Of a stretch of DNA of 64,000 nt, positions 20,086-32,412 are shown one piece after another (position 1 is the first letter of the stretch; each line of letters opens with the position of its first letter). A model generated the notes under the pieces. That model searched no databases and had not been told where the DNA came from. It saw nothing but the letters and a program-made list of their open reading frames with translations. The stretch is from contig NC_053414.1 of assembly GCF_016859285.1 (NCBI RefSeq), positions 25,940,261-26,004,260 on the forward strand, written 5' to 3'. A program made the position numbers and the translations under genes. Source of the stretch: Xiphias gladius (lineage: Eukaryota; Chordata; Actinopteri; Istiophoriformes; Xiphiidae).

Positions 20086-22004
20086 GAATTGAAAGCAACC
20101 TGTTCCCAAATTCATTTAGCTTGAATTTTTCAGTAGACCTATTACAGTAAAAGAAAAACCATAGAACCAGTCAGACACAAAAACAGTTGACTGTGAATTT
20201 ATGCACATTCAGTTCTGACCAGACTGTTGTTGATTTCAAATCCCAAAGAAGGAATTCACTGTTCAAAATTAGATTGCTTTTTATTTTATTAGCTTCATAC
20301 AGCTTATTAGCACAACAGAATAGGTATGTTTCATGCGTCTGTTGCTCTTGGACCAGAGAGCCAATAACTCATGTCTGATTGTCTTCCTTTCCTGGTGCCC
20401 ATTTGGACTCTTAAGTGCAATAATCAAGTATCTGGCCGCCATGTGCGTTCTTCCTCTGGCTCTGAAAGGAGACCCTGTTGCCCCCATTTTCCTCATCCAT
20501 TGCTCTTACAAATGGTGCCATTTGGCCTCTGCTGACTACTGGCTCTTCCAATACCAAGTCTGGAGTTTATGGGTTTGAGGTTCCTTCTACACCCTTTCCC
20601 CTTTCACTGACCACAAAGTGAAAAGAACCCACTGACTGCATACCTGATTATCTTAGAAGCACTTGGAGATGGAAGAGCTCTTGAACTTGGAAAAGTTTAC
20701 AGAGAGATCTCTATCTTTTCTTGAAGTTGGAAATGTAATATGGAATAAAAAGTTTTCAAAAGTTTTCTTGTTGCATGTGCACACAAATATTCCATCTTGG
20801 CTTCAAGATTCCAAACTCCCACACCACAACTGTTTGACAGTTCCTCTCACCGCCCATTTTGCCAAACCTTTGTGCAGAACACATGCCTGTATGTCAGAGA
20901 GATTGACTATTTCTTACCATTTGAGTTGCTTTGAAGCTGACAGGAGTTTGGTTTTCAAGCAACTGTGCTCTCTAATCTATCTGAAATACATTTTTAAAAA
21001 TTATTATTACTGCAAGGAAATACAGGCCCAAGAGATTAGTGTTTACACCTACAATGTGCTAGTTTCAACCAAACAATGTGACATCATGTAAATCCATGGT
21101 GTGACAAAGGTAACCACGGGGTCATATGCTTGTGCATTCCTCACTGACATTTTAAGGAGCTGCTGCCTATTATGAGTGAAAAGCCACACACTATCTGTCT
21201 GGGCGCCTCAGAAACTACTGGCCAGAAATGAAACTTTGGAATGCTTGCTTGAGCATATTCAGCAGAGAGGAGGAGACAAACAAACTGTCAAAGACAGAAA
21301 TAAGTTCTGCTACTTTTCTGACGAAACACACACTCCTTATAGTGCAAAATGGTTGAAAACTGCTGTCTGACTGTCTGGCTGGAACCTGGAGGTCATTTCT
21401 TATAGTCAGTTAGTGTTTTGCCTAGTGTACGTATGTCTCAAATGTAATGGTAGGAAGGATTGCTAGCTGTGCCAAGGGAAATAGCAACATCATAATAATA
21501 GTGGTGAAATCCACAAATACGTACAGCTGTCATTCATACTGGGTAGTGAAAAACTACAGGTTTATCACAGCGGATTTTTCTGTTTCTGTTAATCAGTGTT
21601 CTTTGGATACAATAGTAAGATGAAGTATATCCAGTGATGCAGCACTGGTTTCAAGTTAAAGGTCAAGGTCAACAGTTTGGGGAAAACAAGGCAATCGTGC
21701 TATTTTTATTGTTGTATCAGAGTTACTCAGAAGCAGCAATAGAGTAGCAGTGCTTCCTTTGAAGCGATTAATATTGTACAGCAGCTCTAACAATAATGCT
21801 AGAAATACATGACAGGACAAATACTTGCCAAAGAAAGCAAACATGACTGACAAGACAAGACAAGATTCGTGGATGAGGTTGGAGCGGTTTCCTCCAAACA
21901 CCTACATTTAGCAACTTGTTCAAAGAAATAATTTTTAATAAATCTGGAACTTTTTTGTTTAAATCTGACCTCATAAGAAGGTAAAAGTTGGACTTATCCA
22001 GAGA

Positions 22005-22045
22005 AATACACCAATCAGCCACAACATTAAAACCAGTAACTGAAC
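22005..22045 (+). mobile_element. DNA-transposon terminal fragment (mariner-like)
   Basis: ATACACCAATCAGCCACAAC followed by ATTAAAACCA resembles a terminal sequence that I recall from widespread vertebrate mariner-type elements. Only this end is visible. Confidence 0.35.
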
Positions 22046-24079
22046 CTGTTATTAGCCAGCTGCGTGAAGGTGAGGAAATAAGCATTATTTGAACTTCTCT
22101 TTTAAGTCTTTCTTTAATGAATGTATTCCAGTGTCTTCTAAAAATGTGTTAATCATACAAATTAGCATAGCCGAGCCCTGACTTTGGTGAACCGCTGACT
22201 TTACCACCAACCCAGAGACTAGTAGATGACCTTCTGTACCACCTAGGCCACAGCTGCCCAATAACGACAGGACAGTAAAGACAGTGACTTTTTGTAGCCA
22301 TTAGCATCCGTCTTCAGGGCTGATAACTTGATGATGTCTCTCTACCTTTGAAGAAAGGCTTTTTTTTTTTGACTGGGCAGTATGTCACAGCAACTGGATA
22401 TTGGCAAAGCCAACACGATGACCCTGTGAAATTAATGATCTGGGTCAGGATTTAATTGTTGAGATTTAGGGAATTGGAGGGAGAGGAGACAGAAGAAGGC
22501 AAAGAGCACTCTATTTAGGACACTGCAACAAGTGTCGTGAAATGTACAAAGTAATAGCCGTAATAGCCAGACTGGGACACCAGATTTGTCAAGTACAGGC
22601 ACAGTTTTTATTGCTTTCCCATGCAATTATTTTCTTTCCGCATGCACTTTTCCTGTCACAAACCATCTTCTAAAATGTCCTCAAACACCACGTATTCCTA
22701 TGACAGCTCCATTTGCAATATAGTAGAAAAAAGCTTTGTGCTACTGGTTTTCTGGAAATGAGAATATGTTCCTCATAACTTTGAAAGTAAAGCACATTTG
22801 GGTGCTAAAACTCAAACATCAGCATTTAGAAGTTCATGGTTACTGATATTTTATATCAGTCTGAGCTCCCTGGATTCGAATTTTATGTGATGCAGTATAT
22901 TCTCTAAGATCTTGGGAAGAACACTGTGACCTTTTTCTAAAAGACAGAAAAGATGGTAATATATTTCCTTTTACAGTTAACCTGCAATCCAAATTAATAA
23001 TTAAGCTGCTAAGAAAATGGAGATACCAATAACTACATCCAGTAAAGGATCACCTTTTCAACCAAATGTAGTTTTGAGAAGTGAAATTCTCAAAAATTCT
23101 TTACTGTTGTCTTTGCAAATAGTAAAAAAATCTATAACATTTTTGTGGCTTTTTTGTTATAAATATCATTTCATAGAGAAAACCAACTAGAGGTTTCCAT
23201 AGCAGTGTGAAATGGTCTACATCAGTGTGCTTTGGCCAAACTAAACCCGTGTTTAGTCAATATCTGAATAAATCTATAAGGAGACTCTGGCTTTTTCCAG
23301 CTGCGCTGGCTCGTGTGCTTGGCTTACACTGGACAAAGACAGAGAATTTTAATGCAAGAATGGCAATAACAAACATCAATCCTGATTTGAAGGAAGCAGA
23401 TTTTTTTTTTGTGCTACTTTATAAATATGATTTCCAAATTTCCATTTTAGTCAGTGAAGAGTAAGATTAAATCTGCTTCCAATGCAGCACCAATCTTAAA
23501 AGCAGAAACTGCAGAGAGACTCAACATATTTGGGCACGGATGACAACAGCACCCACTATCATACCACAGGGCTTGTGCGCTCAGTTGTTTTGCTGATGTC
23601 TGCGGTCACAAAACCAAAGGGCTCCACTTTGTGTAGTGATTAATGAGTAGTCCTGTCAGTGTGAATAAAAGAGGGGAAGTGGTAATTGAAGTGGGTCTGC
23701 AGCGGAGCAAAATTTCAGGACCACAGCCGGCTAATCAAGTCAGCAAAGACGTTATTAATAGGAGATGGTGACACAAGCACCCAACAACCCATCATCCCAC
23801 CCACACACAGACAGACAATCACTCCATCACATAGTCAGTCAGTTACAAGCATTCAACTTTTACCTGGAACCACCAACAAGTGCTTCAAATGTTTCCATCC
23901 AGACAGTGTGCTTGTTAATTCTGTGCAAAAAGTCCAACTAAAAATATTTACAAAGGCATTATTTACTTAGTACCATTATATGGTATTTGCAAAGACAATG
24001 CATATAAGTTTAATTGGATTTGAATGAAATCAAACTGTTCTTTTCTATAACTCATAACCCTCATTTTTCTGTCTTAACC

Positions 24080-24521
24080 TATCCAAAGACTAGTTAGATG
24101 AGAAGATTGATACCAATCTCATGTCTCCTAAAGTAAATATGAAGCTACAGGTCGGCAGCTGATTAGCTCAGCTTAGCACAGAGACTGGAAACAGGGGGAA
24201 ACAGCTATCCTGGCTCTGTACAAAGGTAACAGAATTCGCCTACCGGCAGCCCTGAGCTCACTGCTTGACGTTTTGTATGTTAACATGTATCTTCTTTGTA
24301 TAATATGAACAAAAACTGAGGTGTAAAAACAACAATTTGCTGTTTTACAGAGGCTATGTTAGTGGTTTCCTGTTTCTAGTCTTATTGCTGAGGTAAGCTC
24401 ATCGGCCTCTGGCTGTAGCCTGATATTTACCGTACCCCTATGAAAGAGGTATCGATCTTCTCATCCAACTCTTGGGAAAAAAGTGAAGTGCATGTCCATA
24501 CATGGCACAATATTCCTTTAA
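24080..24521. mobile_element. Foldback (inverted-repeat) element, copy A
   Basis: About 90 nt at 24090-24180 (contains GTTAGATGAGAAGATTGATA and ATATGAAGCTACAG) recur as the reverse complement at 24385-24475 (TGGCTGTAGCCTGATATTTA, ATCGATCTTCTCATCCAACT). The whole unit could therefore fold into a long hairpin. Between the arms lies GACTGGAAACAGGGGGAAAC. It is non-coding and probably a non-autonomous DNA element. The left boundary is uncertain. Confidence 0.65.
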
Positions 24522-25809
24522 ATGCCAACTTGTTTTTCAGAAGCAATTTGCTCAGTGAAATTTATTGTTGGTCACAGGCAGGCTCTGTGACCAATCACTT
24601 TAATAATCAAAACCATCATCAAGAGGATGTAAAGCACTATATAATGAAGACAAACTGAGTCTAGCCTGAAATGAGGAAATCATTAGCTGATCCACAGAGC
24701 GGTAGTGAGCCATGCCAATAAATGACACAAGGAGCATCAGTCTCTGTTTTCTTCTGTTTCTCTGTTTCTGACTTGAGACACCCAAGAAACTGATAAACAC
24801 TTAACTCCCATGAACCTTCTGATAAACTGCTGGTCGGCATTAAATAGTGCACACATTTTTTCTGATTTTCTGCCCTGTCTTGCTAAAATGCAGTTGATCT
24901 TCTCACACATCATAACTTGCATTTGTCAGAACCAAACTGTGGGAAATAAGTGACCAGACCAGTAAAGAAAATATTTTCAGCAGGTTTTTAAAATTTGTCT
25001 TCTCGTTACTAAATATAAATTCAGCTGTCATTGATTGTGTGTTAGCTATGATTTTGTGTGAGATCTCTGATTATACAGGCATCAAACACATTTTTATATG
25101 AATTACCATTTAAAAAAAACATTTACTGCGAGGTCTTTAATAAACCTTTTTTCAGTGAAGTACAGCTTAGACTGATTTTGAAGTCTTGTCCACCGTTTGT
25201 GGATAGATAAAAGTGACCAGTGAGCAGGAACATGGTCGTTGATCAGCAATTATCTTGAGATACTGAGGGACCAAAGATTTCGTTTATACAGTATGTCAAA
25301 CTGGATGCTCTGCACAGAGGTTTACGATACCAACAGTAAGAGGAGCAGATATAGCTCCTTACATTTCCATTTCATCATCGGTCTCACGGCCGTGATGAAA
25401 TGTCAATGGCAGAAGGCTGTTGCTGTAGTAGCACTCATCGTAGATCGAAAGTGCTTTTTCACATGAGTACAGAACTCACAAGGCTGTGACGCTACGACAG
25501 ATAGTGTAGGCGGATGGACAGATAACTCACACTCTCCCGACTTTGAAACCTCTGCTGTTTTGAAGACTATGCTTAGCATAGTTCTCCCCAAGGTACATAC
25601 TGTACTTTGGTGACACAGCGAAAGCAATGCGCCAGCTCACGGATTTTAGTAATACTGCTGACATTAATCGTGCTGTGTTTACTTCCAGTCTGATGCCTTC
25701 TACTCTACTCACAGATGGAAATAGTTTCTCTACTAGGTAATTTGCCAGAGGGGCTCAAAACTGTAGAAATTGTAGTAAATGTAAAATTTGTTCCTCTAAA
25801 TTGTGATAT

Positions 25810-26130
25810 ACAGTTAGGTCCATAAGTATTTGTGACATAATGTTTGTAATTGTGTCTCTGTACACCATCATGATGGATTTGAAATGAAGCCATCAAGATG
25901 TGATTGAAATGTAAACTTTCAGCATTGATTCAAGGGGGTTTAACAAAAATATCACATGAAACCATTTAGGAATTACAGACATTTTGTACATAGTCCCTCA
26001 TTTTCAGAGGCTCAAAAGTAATTGGACAAATCCACATAGTTGTAAATATACGGATTATTTTTAATACTTACATGAAAATCATTTTGCAGTCAATGACTGT
26101 CTGAAAAGACACAGAACGGAAATGATGGTC
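25810..26130 (+). mobile_element. Tc1-like non-autonomous element, truncated
   Basis: Starts after TA with CAGTTAGGTCCATAAGTATT, then TGGATTTGAAATGAAGCCAT, AAAGTAATTGGACAAA and GCAGTCAATGACTGTCTGA. I recall this block order from a common fish Tc1-type repeat. No matching inverted repeat was found to the right, so it is 3'-truncated. No transposase frame is present. Confidence 0.5.
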
Positions 26131-27074
26131 TGACGGTCAAACAACTAGATCCCTACATGGATTTTCAATTAATCAAATGACCACAAACAACACACACACA
26201 AATTGGCGCCCTGGCGCGTCTTAATTTTGCTCTTAGTTTCGACTAATGAAGGTTAGACAGTTTCACAAAAATATAGCTTTGAAGCTTTTTGCATTGTTGC
26301 ACTCTGCATTGAATTTTCCCAGTAAAATGTCCTGGTAACTGTTGAATTTTCCAGAAGGCAAACATTTTCTTATAGAGTAAAGGGAGCTGAGTGGTTCGAT
26401 GTGGTTACCCAGAATTGACCCCAAAGTCATTGGAAATGAGTCCTTCTTAAGATCAAGAGCTGGACAGCTTTGTGCAACGGATAATTTTAGACTTATATCT
26501 AAAGTCCGACTAATGGTTTGATCTAAGCCATAGTCAAAAGTCTATTTTTGTGAAACCAGCTCCTGGTGTTCCGTGACTCTGGGACAGGTGCCCACTTGGC
26601 CCAGTTCGCGATCCAGCCCGAGTGAAACTCCAAATACAGACATATCTGCTTGACTCATCAGGAAAGCTCAGCTACACTAGCACATATGCAGATTCATTCA
26701 TGCAAAGCCTCTGATAGAACACTGGGTTCATTCACTCTCATCCAGTCTCATTATGTATCAATTAAATAACGCTGTAATCGGTTTGATAGCCTTGATGTAT
26801 TGTAAATAGCAAAACCCCATTTACATTGGCATGGCTTAAAAGTCATGGCACCGGTGGTACAGTTAATCTAAATCACCTGCAGCGTGAAGGCAGGACATTA
26901 GATCATAATACATGACATCATGATACATAATCCCGTTTTATCGCCCTCTGTTCTTTAATGAAACACTGAAAGGTCAAATAACAGTCGGGGGATCTTAAAT
27001 TTCAAAGACCTAAATATGTTTATGAATATGTTTTTTGCAAGCTCTGACATATGAGCACATGCAAATAGGGTACG

Positions 27075-27079
<5 letters not shown>

Positions 27080-27117
<38 letters not shown>
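27080..27117. repeat. (CA)n microsatellite
   Basis: About 19 uninterrupted CA units. Confidence 0.97.
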
Positions 27118-27119
<2 letters not shown>

Positions 27120-27461
27120 CAGTATATTTATTCACGTAGACACACAAAGACACGTGTATCCACACACTCTTTCAAGGATCTTTGGTGTGGCTCAAAGAAC
27201 ATTTGTTCCATTCCTTTGTCTGGTGGAGACAATGATGTAAATTTGTTGGTGTGTTATGTTCACTTTCCCCTGAAGCAATAAATGTTTGAAGGCTGAAGCT
27301 GGATGGAAAAACATGGAGCATGTCAATATCAAGAGTGTGCCGTTAAGTGCATGAGAATCTGTGCATGTGTGTATGCATGAGTGTTGTCTGTTACGTGTGA
27401 GGGTGAAAGCGAACGATTCACTCCTGATTCTGTGAATTGGTAACCTTTATGTACTTGCAGT

Positions 27462-28412
27462 TTTTAGCGTGCTAGTTTGACATTTTGGAAAATATACTCA
27501 CTTTCTTGCTGAGATTAGATGGGAACATTGATACCACTCTGTCTGTTAAATAGGAGGCTACAGCCAGCAGCCAGTTAGCTAGTACGTCATGTGGCTTGCT
27601 CCATATGTCTAGATAGGGACAGTGTGTTTTTTTTGTTTTTTGAATAAAATTGGCCTAATATCATTGTTCGTTTAGTATTTCTGGTTTGTAGACGTCACAG
27701 TTTGACAAAAGATTTGACTCAATGAGCAAGTCAGCGGCTTCAGACAGGTCTGTAATAAGAGCAGAGAAATTAACACGTTTTTAGACAGCAGCTATTTTAG
27801 TCAAAAAATTACTTACATTACTGTATAAGAGACCTTTGGTGAATTTCATGGATATTCACAAAGCATAAGAAATAAAAGGCACCAGGACAAATACCTGCTG
27901 CTGGTAAATTTTGCTCACAAGGTAATCATTGTTTACTTTGTGAAAATCACAAAGGTTTTAATTTCTAAAAGCAACTGCTGTAGTGGATGCCGATTTGTCT
28001 TAGAATATGGAATGGAAACCGCAGAAATACGCTTCATTTTTGTCAGAAAGCCAGATGAAAGACAGAGAGATTGCACTGAGTTACAGAAGCTAGCGGAACA
28101 AAGGCTAGCTTGTAACTTCATGACTTTAGCTCTCTACGGTTCGGAACATAAACCCCGATAAAACCACTGCGTGTGGTTTTTATACTTCCGTTTTTGTATG
28201 GATAAAATTAAAAATGGTATAACGTATTGTAGGCACCAGTGGGCAGGTACTTTTTTTTTTAACCTCTGGACAGAGCCAGGCTAGCTGTTTCCAGTTTCCA
28301 GTCTTTATGATAGGCTAAGGTAATAATCTGCTAGTTGCACAGTAGGTTCCTATTTACCATACATGAGAGCGCTATCAAAGCAAATACGTGAATTTCCCAA
28401 AGTGTCAAAAGC
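27462..28412. mobile_element. Foldback element, copy B, with long internal segment
   Basis: The left arm (27465-27600) reads AGTTTGACATTTTGGAAAAT, ACATTGATACCACTCTGTCT and GGCTACAGCCAGCAGCCAGT. The right arm (28255-28412) is its inverted relative, ending CCCAAAGTGTCAAAAGC. The arms belong to the family at 24080-24521, but here enclose about 650 bp of unrelated sequence, so this may be a longer family member or one with an insertion. Confidence 0.55.
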
Positions 28413-31400
28413 ATTTTCAAAGTCAGTACTTTTAAATTCACAAGTACATTATTATTATAAGAAGTACATTTTGTATTCCCTTACATTTAAACTCACACCC
28501 ATTGCAGAATAAGAAGATTCCCGCTCATCCTTGTGCAACAGGAACTCAGCAGCTGTGCATCTGCTGGCAATTAATTTAGTCTGCAGAGAGGAGAAGAATG
28601 ATTTGGCTTTATGCACTTTATTTTATAATGTCAATTTAATCCAACGGAAGGACACAATTTGACTTCGGCCCTTTTGCCTTTCTCACACTGGAAACTCAAA
28701 ACATGTGTACAGTAAAATATCTGTGAAGAAGTAGGGCATTTTAGTTTCCTACTCCACAGCTACTGGTTATATGTGTGTGTTACCAATAAGTTACAGGATG
28801 TCAGTGTGCCCTGGCATCCACACACACTGGACCTAAACCACATGTTTGGCACATGACGCTTCTCACCACAACAAGAATCTGAGCCAATCACTGCTATATC
28901 CATGTAAGGCTAGTACAGTACAACTCGCATTTTATGTGGTTAAGAAATTGTTTCAGCTTAGCTTAGTTCTGTGTTGCATGCAACTAAAAATTAAATCAGG
29001 AGCCACACCATTTCCCGTAGGTCAGGATAAACACAGTATTTGAGTGGATGATAGGGAGGTTTTTTTTGTTTGTTTTTTTGTTGTTTTTTTTATATAACTG
29101 AAGGTCCAGCAGTTGTTCAAAACACAGATTAGTGATCTAGACTTCAAAACATCTGAACCTACAGGATCTGGGAACGATTTGAGATTTTTCACATTTCACA
29201 CACTGAGCAGGTGGCAGTGATACATACATCAGAAAGGTCTTCCATTTTGAAAGTCAAAAAATGAACTTTGGCATTTCTGGAATCACAGAGCCTGATGAGG
29301 ATAAACACCTGTATCGCTGACACATCTCCACAGCCATGCGTGCCTTAAACGTGTATGTGATCAAATGGCCCTTACCAAGCAAGGAAAGGAAAACACTAAT
29401 ATATTCTGCTAGACAGAATCAATTTTTCCTTCTAACTCAGGTCTGTTGTGGTTATCTGGCATTCCCTTTTCAGTCTTAATGGTGCAGTAATTTAAATTAT
29501 GCAATGCAGAATAATCCATCCATCCATCCATTAGCAATATCCTGTGAGGATGAATGAACAAACTGTTGGGCTCTGCAGTTGCAACCAATGAGGAACGTGA
29601 ACTGGTTTCTTGCCCACATTTACTGGATATCCACACAATTGCAAAAGCCCTTGAAAACCCATTAGATATTTATATGATGAGTCTATCAGATGCAGAATCC
29701 CTGCTGATATACAGTAATGCCACTTATTTCCCAACTCTTGTGACTGTGTTGACAACTTTAGAGGCTGGACTAGAAGTTAAAGATCCTAGCAGATGTTTCC
29801 TTCAGTATTTAAAACCATCTCCGTATGCAACTGACTGTTCACCAAATCCTTCCTCTTAACAGTGATTATCTACTGTTACAAGACCTGTCAAGCTTTGGAC
29901 GTCTCCATATGCTGAAGCAGTGCAGATGGGGCTGAAATACTCAATTTTTTAAGAGTTTGGAGGGTGGAGGTAAGGAATGGATTAAACGTGTTTATCTGCT
30001 CTTATGTAAGCTGCAATCTTTAACATGTTCGACTGACCTGCTTACTATTTTTAGTAGAAATGGTAAAGACCCGCTGACATGAAGTTCACCTCTATTCATT
30101 TTCAAAGGGACACGAGCAAATCACTTTGCGAGGGATTGTGGGATTCCCAGTGACACGGGCCTGACCAGAAATGTGAAAAAACTTTATGCAAATTAGGGCA
30201 GCGCAGTCTTTGTTTCAAAAATTACTAAGGATTTTGATGTTACTAAGGATTTTGATTTTGATGACCGCCCTTTCACTGTAAACTGCAAATCGCAATGCAA
30301 AAATGGAAAGGTTGACAGGTGTAGCAACAGTAACTGAGGGGAGCAGGGCTTACATAATGGTAACATTTAGATTTCAAATCCCTTCTGAAAACATCTGAAC
30401 CCCATTCAAGCCAACGTGAATGTGTTCAGCAGGTGCAACAGGGATGGGATGCATTTTCTCTCTTTGTTCTTTCTTACTGGGAATTTTCAGCCCATTGTAA
30501 TCTCAACAATCACTCCTCCCAATCTTAACCAAACTATGTCTCTACTCTGAACTTTGGGCTTCTGAAATGCTTGAACCCATAAATATTATTCACAGGATTT
30601 TCAGGTCCCTGTGGAGGGGAGGAAGGAGAACAAGAAGCAGAGAGGTGAAAATCAAGAAACTACATGGAGAGTTGATCCAATGGGTGTGAAGCTTAAAATC
30701 AAGAAGTTTCATGGATGTTAATTGACTACATTCATTTTGGCATTTTGTCCAACATATTGGCTGCGCTCTCCCGGATTCTAAACTATCCACATGAGATCTG
30801 CAATCATGCAATTTCAGATCATGTTTTAGTCCTCTTTCTGGGGGTTCTTGCTGGAACTGGTGTGGGTGGGACAGTTTTCATAAATCATTACACATCGGTA
30901 TTTTTAGTCTCTGCAGTTTGGGAGGTGCAGCATGTCCTGAAGTGGTCCTTATGTGCATTTATGGGAAATTTCACAGGCAAATTTAGGATACATCCAAAAC
31001 ATTATCTTTATGCAGCCTCAAAATGGGGCGGTAAAACTTTCCCCCTCAAAGAAATGATATAAAAAAAATTCCCCTGTGCTAATATGTTGACTGACCTCCA
31101 TGTACTGTGGGTGGAGAGGACACTAGATTGCTGGATTGGTATCATCCAGTCACAAAGGGAGCGGGTGGAGTCTGCTTGCTGACTTCCATGACTGTCTAAA
31201 AACAGCTCATGACATGAGGGGAGCAGCTAAAGATGTATCACGCAGAGATACAGACAGAGGAGCGTGTGTGTAGCAGCGGTGACACTGACAAAATGTCAGA
31301 CTAACTAGTCAACATGTTTGTTTGTGAGTCCTGCCAGGTTTCTTCTTCTTTTTACACAGTTAACACAAAGTCCTGCCGTGAATCCAATCAGATTGATCCG

Positions 31401-32398
31401 CTTCTTACCAGCCGCCAATGAAGCACGTCGTCAATCACGCTCCACCAACACGTCTGCCAATGTAGCTCTGATGTTAGTAAGTAAACAAGATTCATCATGG
31501 AAAGGTCATTAGTGTCTGTCTGCAACCCCAAGGGGCTACAAGAACAATTTATCCTGCAGTTGGCTGCAGTGAGTTATCTATGGTATTGATTAGAGTGCAG
31601 CCGTGTGTTGGTTCCTACTTACATGGGGTTTTATCCACGGTACACGAATGGTTTGTTCACCTGTGTAAAGTCAACTTTCAGTGGAAAAAATCCACAAATT
31701 TCAGGCTTATTCTTACTGTGAAATCTCCCCTCAGTGGACGGCAACTCCTGAGAGTGTTTTAGTTTTTCCACTTCAAGATGTTTTGATTTCTGAACGAAGT
31801 CCCGTTGAGGTAATACCTGCTCCCCAAAGAGCAGAGGAGGAACATGGTGAGACAAATCCAAGCGGAGAATGACAAGCCCGTTATGAAACAGCATGAGTCA
31901 ACCGCTGCTCAGCAGCCAAACTCTCTGCTTGTTCCTTCAGCGGGATCAAGACAAGGCAGGCGCCTATATCATCCTGCACTCGCTGCTGCACGAGGCATCA
32001 GTGTAAACACCACAAAAATAAAATCATGCAGCCAACTTTAAAAGATTTTGGTCGCACCCCAATATTTCTGGCTCCATATTTGGAGCTTGCGTTCTCCTGT
32101 TGAGCATTACTGTGCCGTGGAGGAGTCATGTGTTTATGTGACACAAAGAAGAGTCTCTGAATGTTATGTACAAACTCCAAATGCATTATTTTAACTTCTC
32201 AGCTCAGAAAATGATGTTAAACATACAAACATGTCTCAAAAATACCCTGCATGTGTGTATGGTAAGGCTAATTTAGTCTAACTCACTATTCATCCACTTA
32301 GTCTGGACCTTCTTGACTGGCTATATGTTCCTCTGCTGACTCTGAGATGAACCATACCAAAGTGCTGATGAGTGAAAAAAGATAAATTATCACAGTCA

Positions 32399-32412
32399 CC
32401 CCCCCCCCCCCC
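32399..32412. repeat. Poly(C) run
   Basis: Fourteen consecutive C. Confidence 0.95.

Noticed and set aside
20663-21091. 142-codon plus-strand open frame, the longest in the 24-kb intergenic region
   Set aside because: No recognisable motif, no splice partners and no promoter or poly(A) context; the composition looks like random AT-rich sequence.
29554-29859. 101-codon plus-strand frame beginning MNKLLGSAVATNEER
   Set aside because: Protein-like at a glance, but no family match, no flanking exon and competing frames on the other strand.
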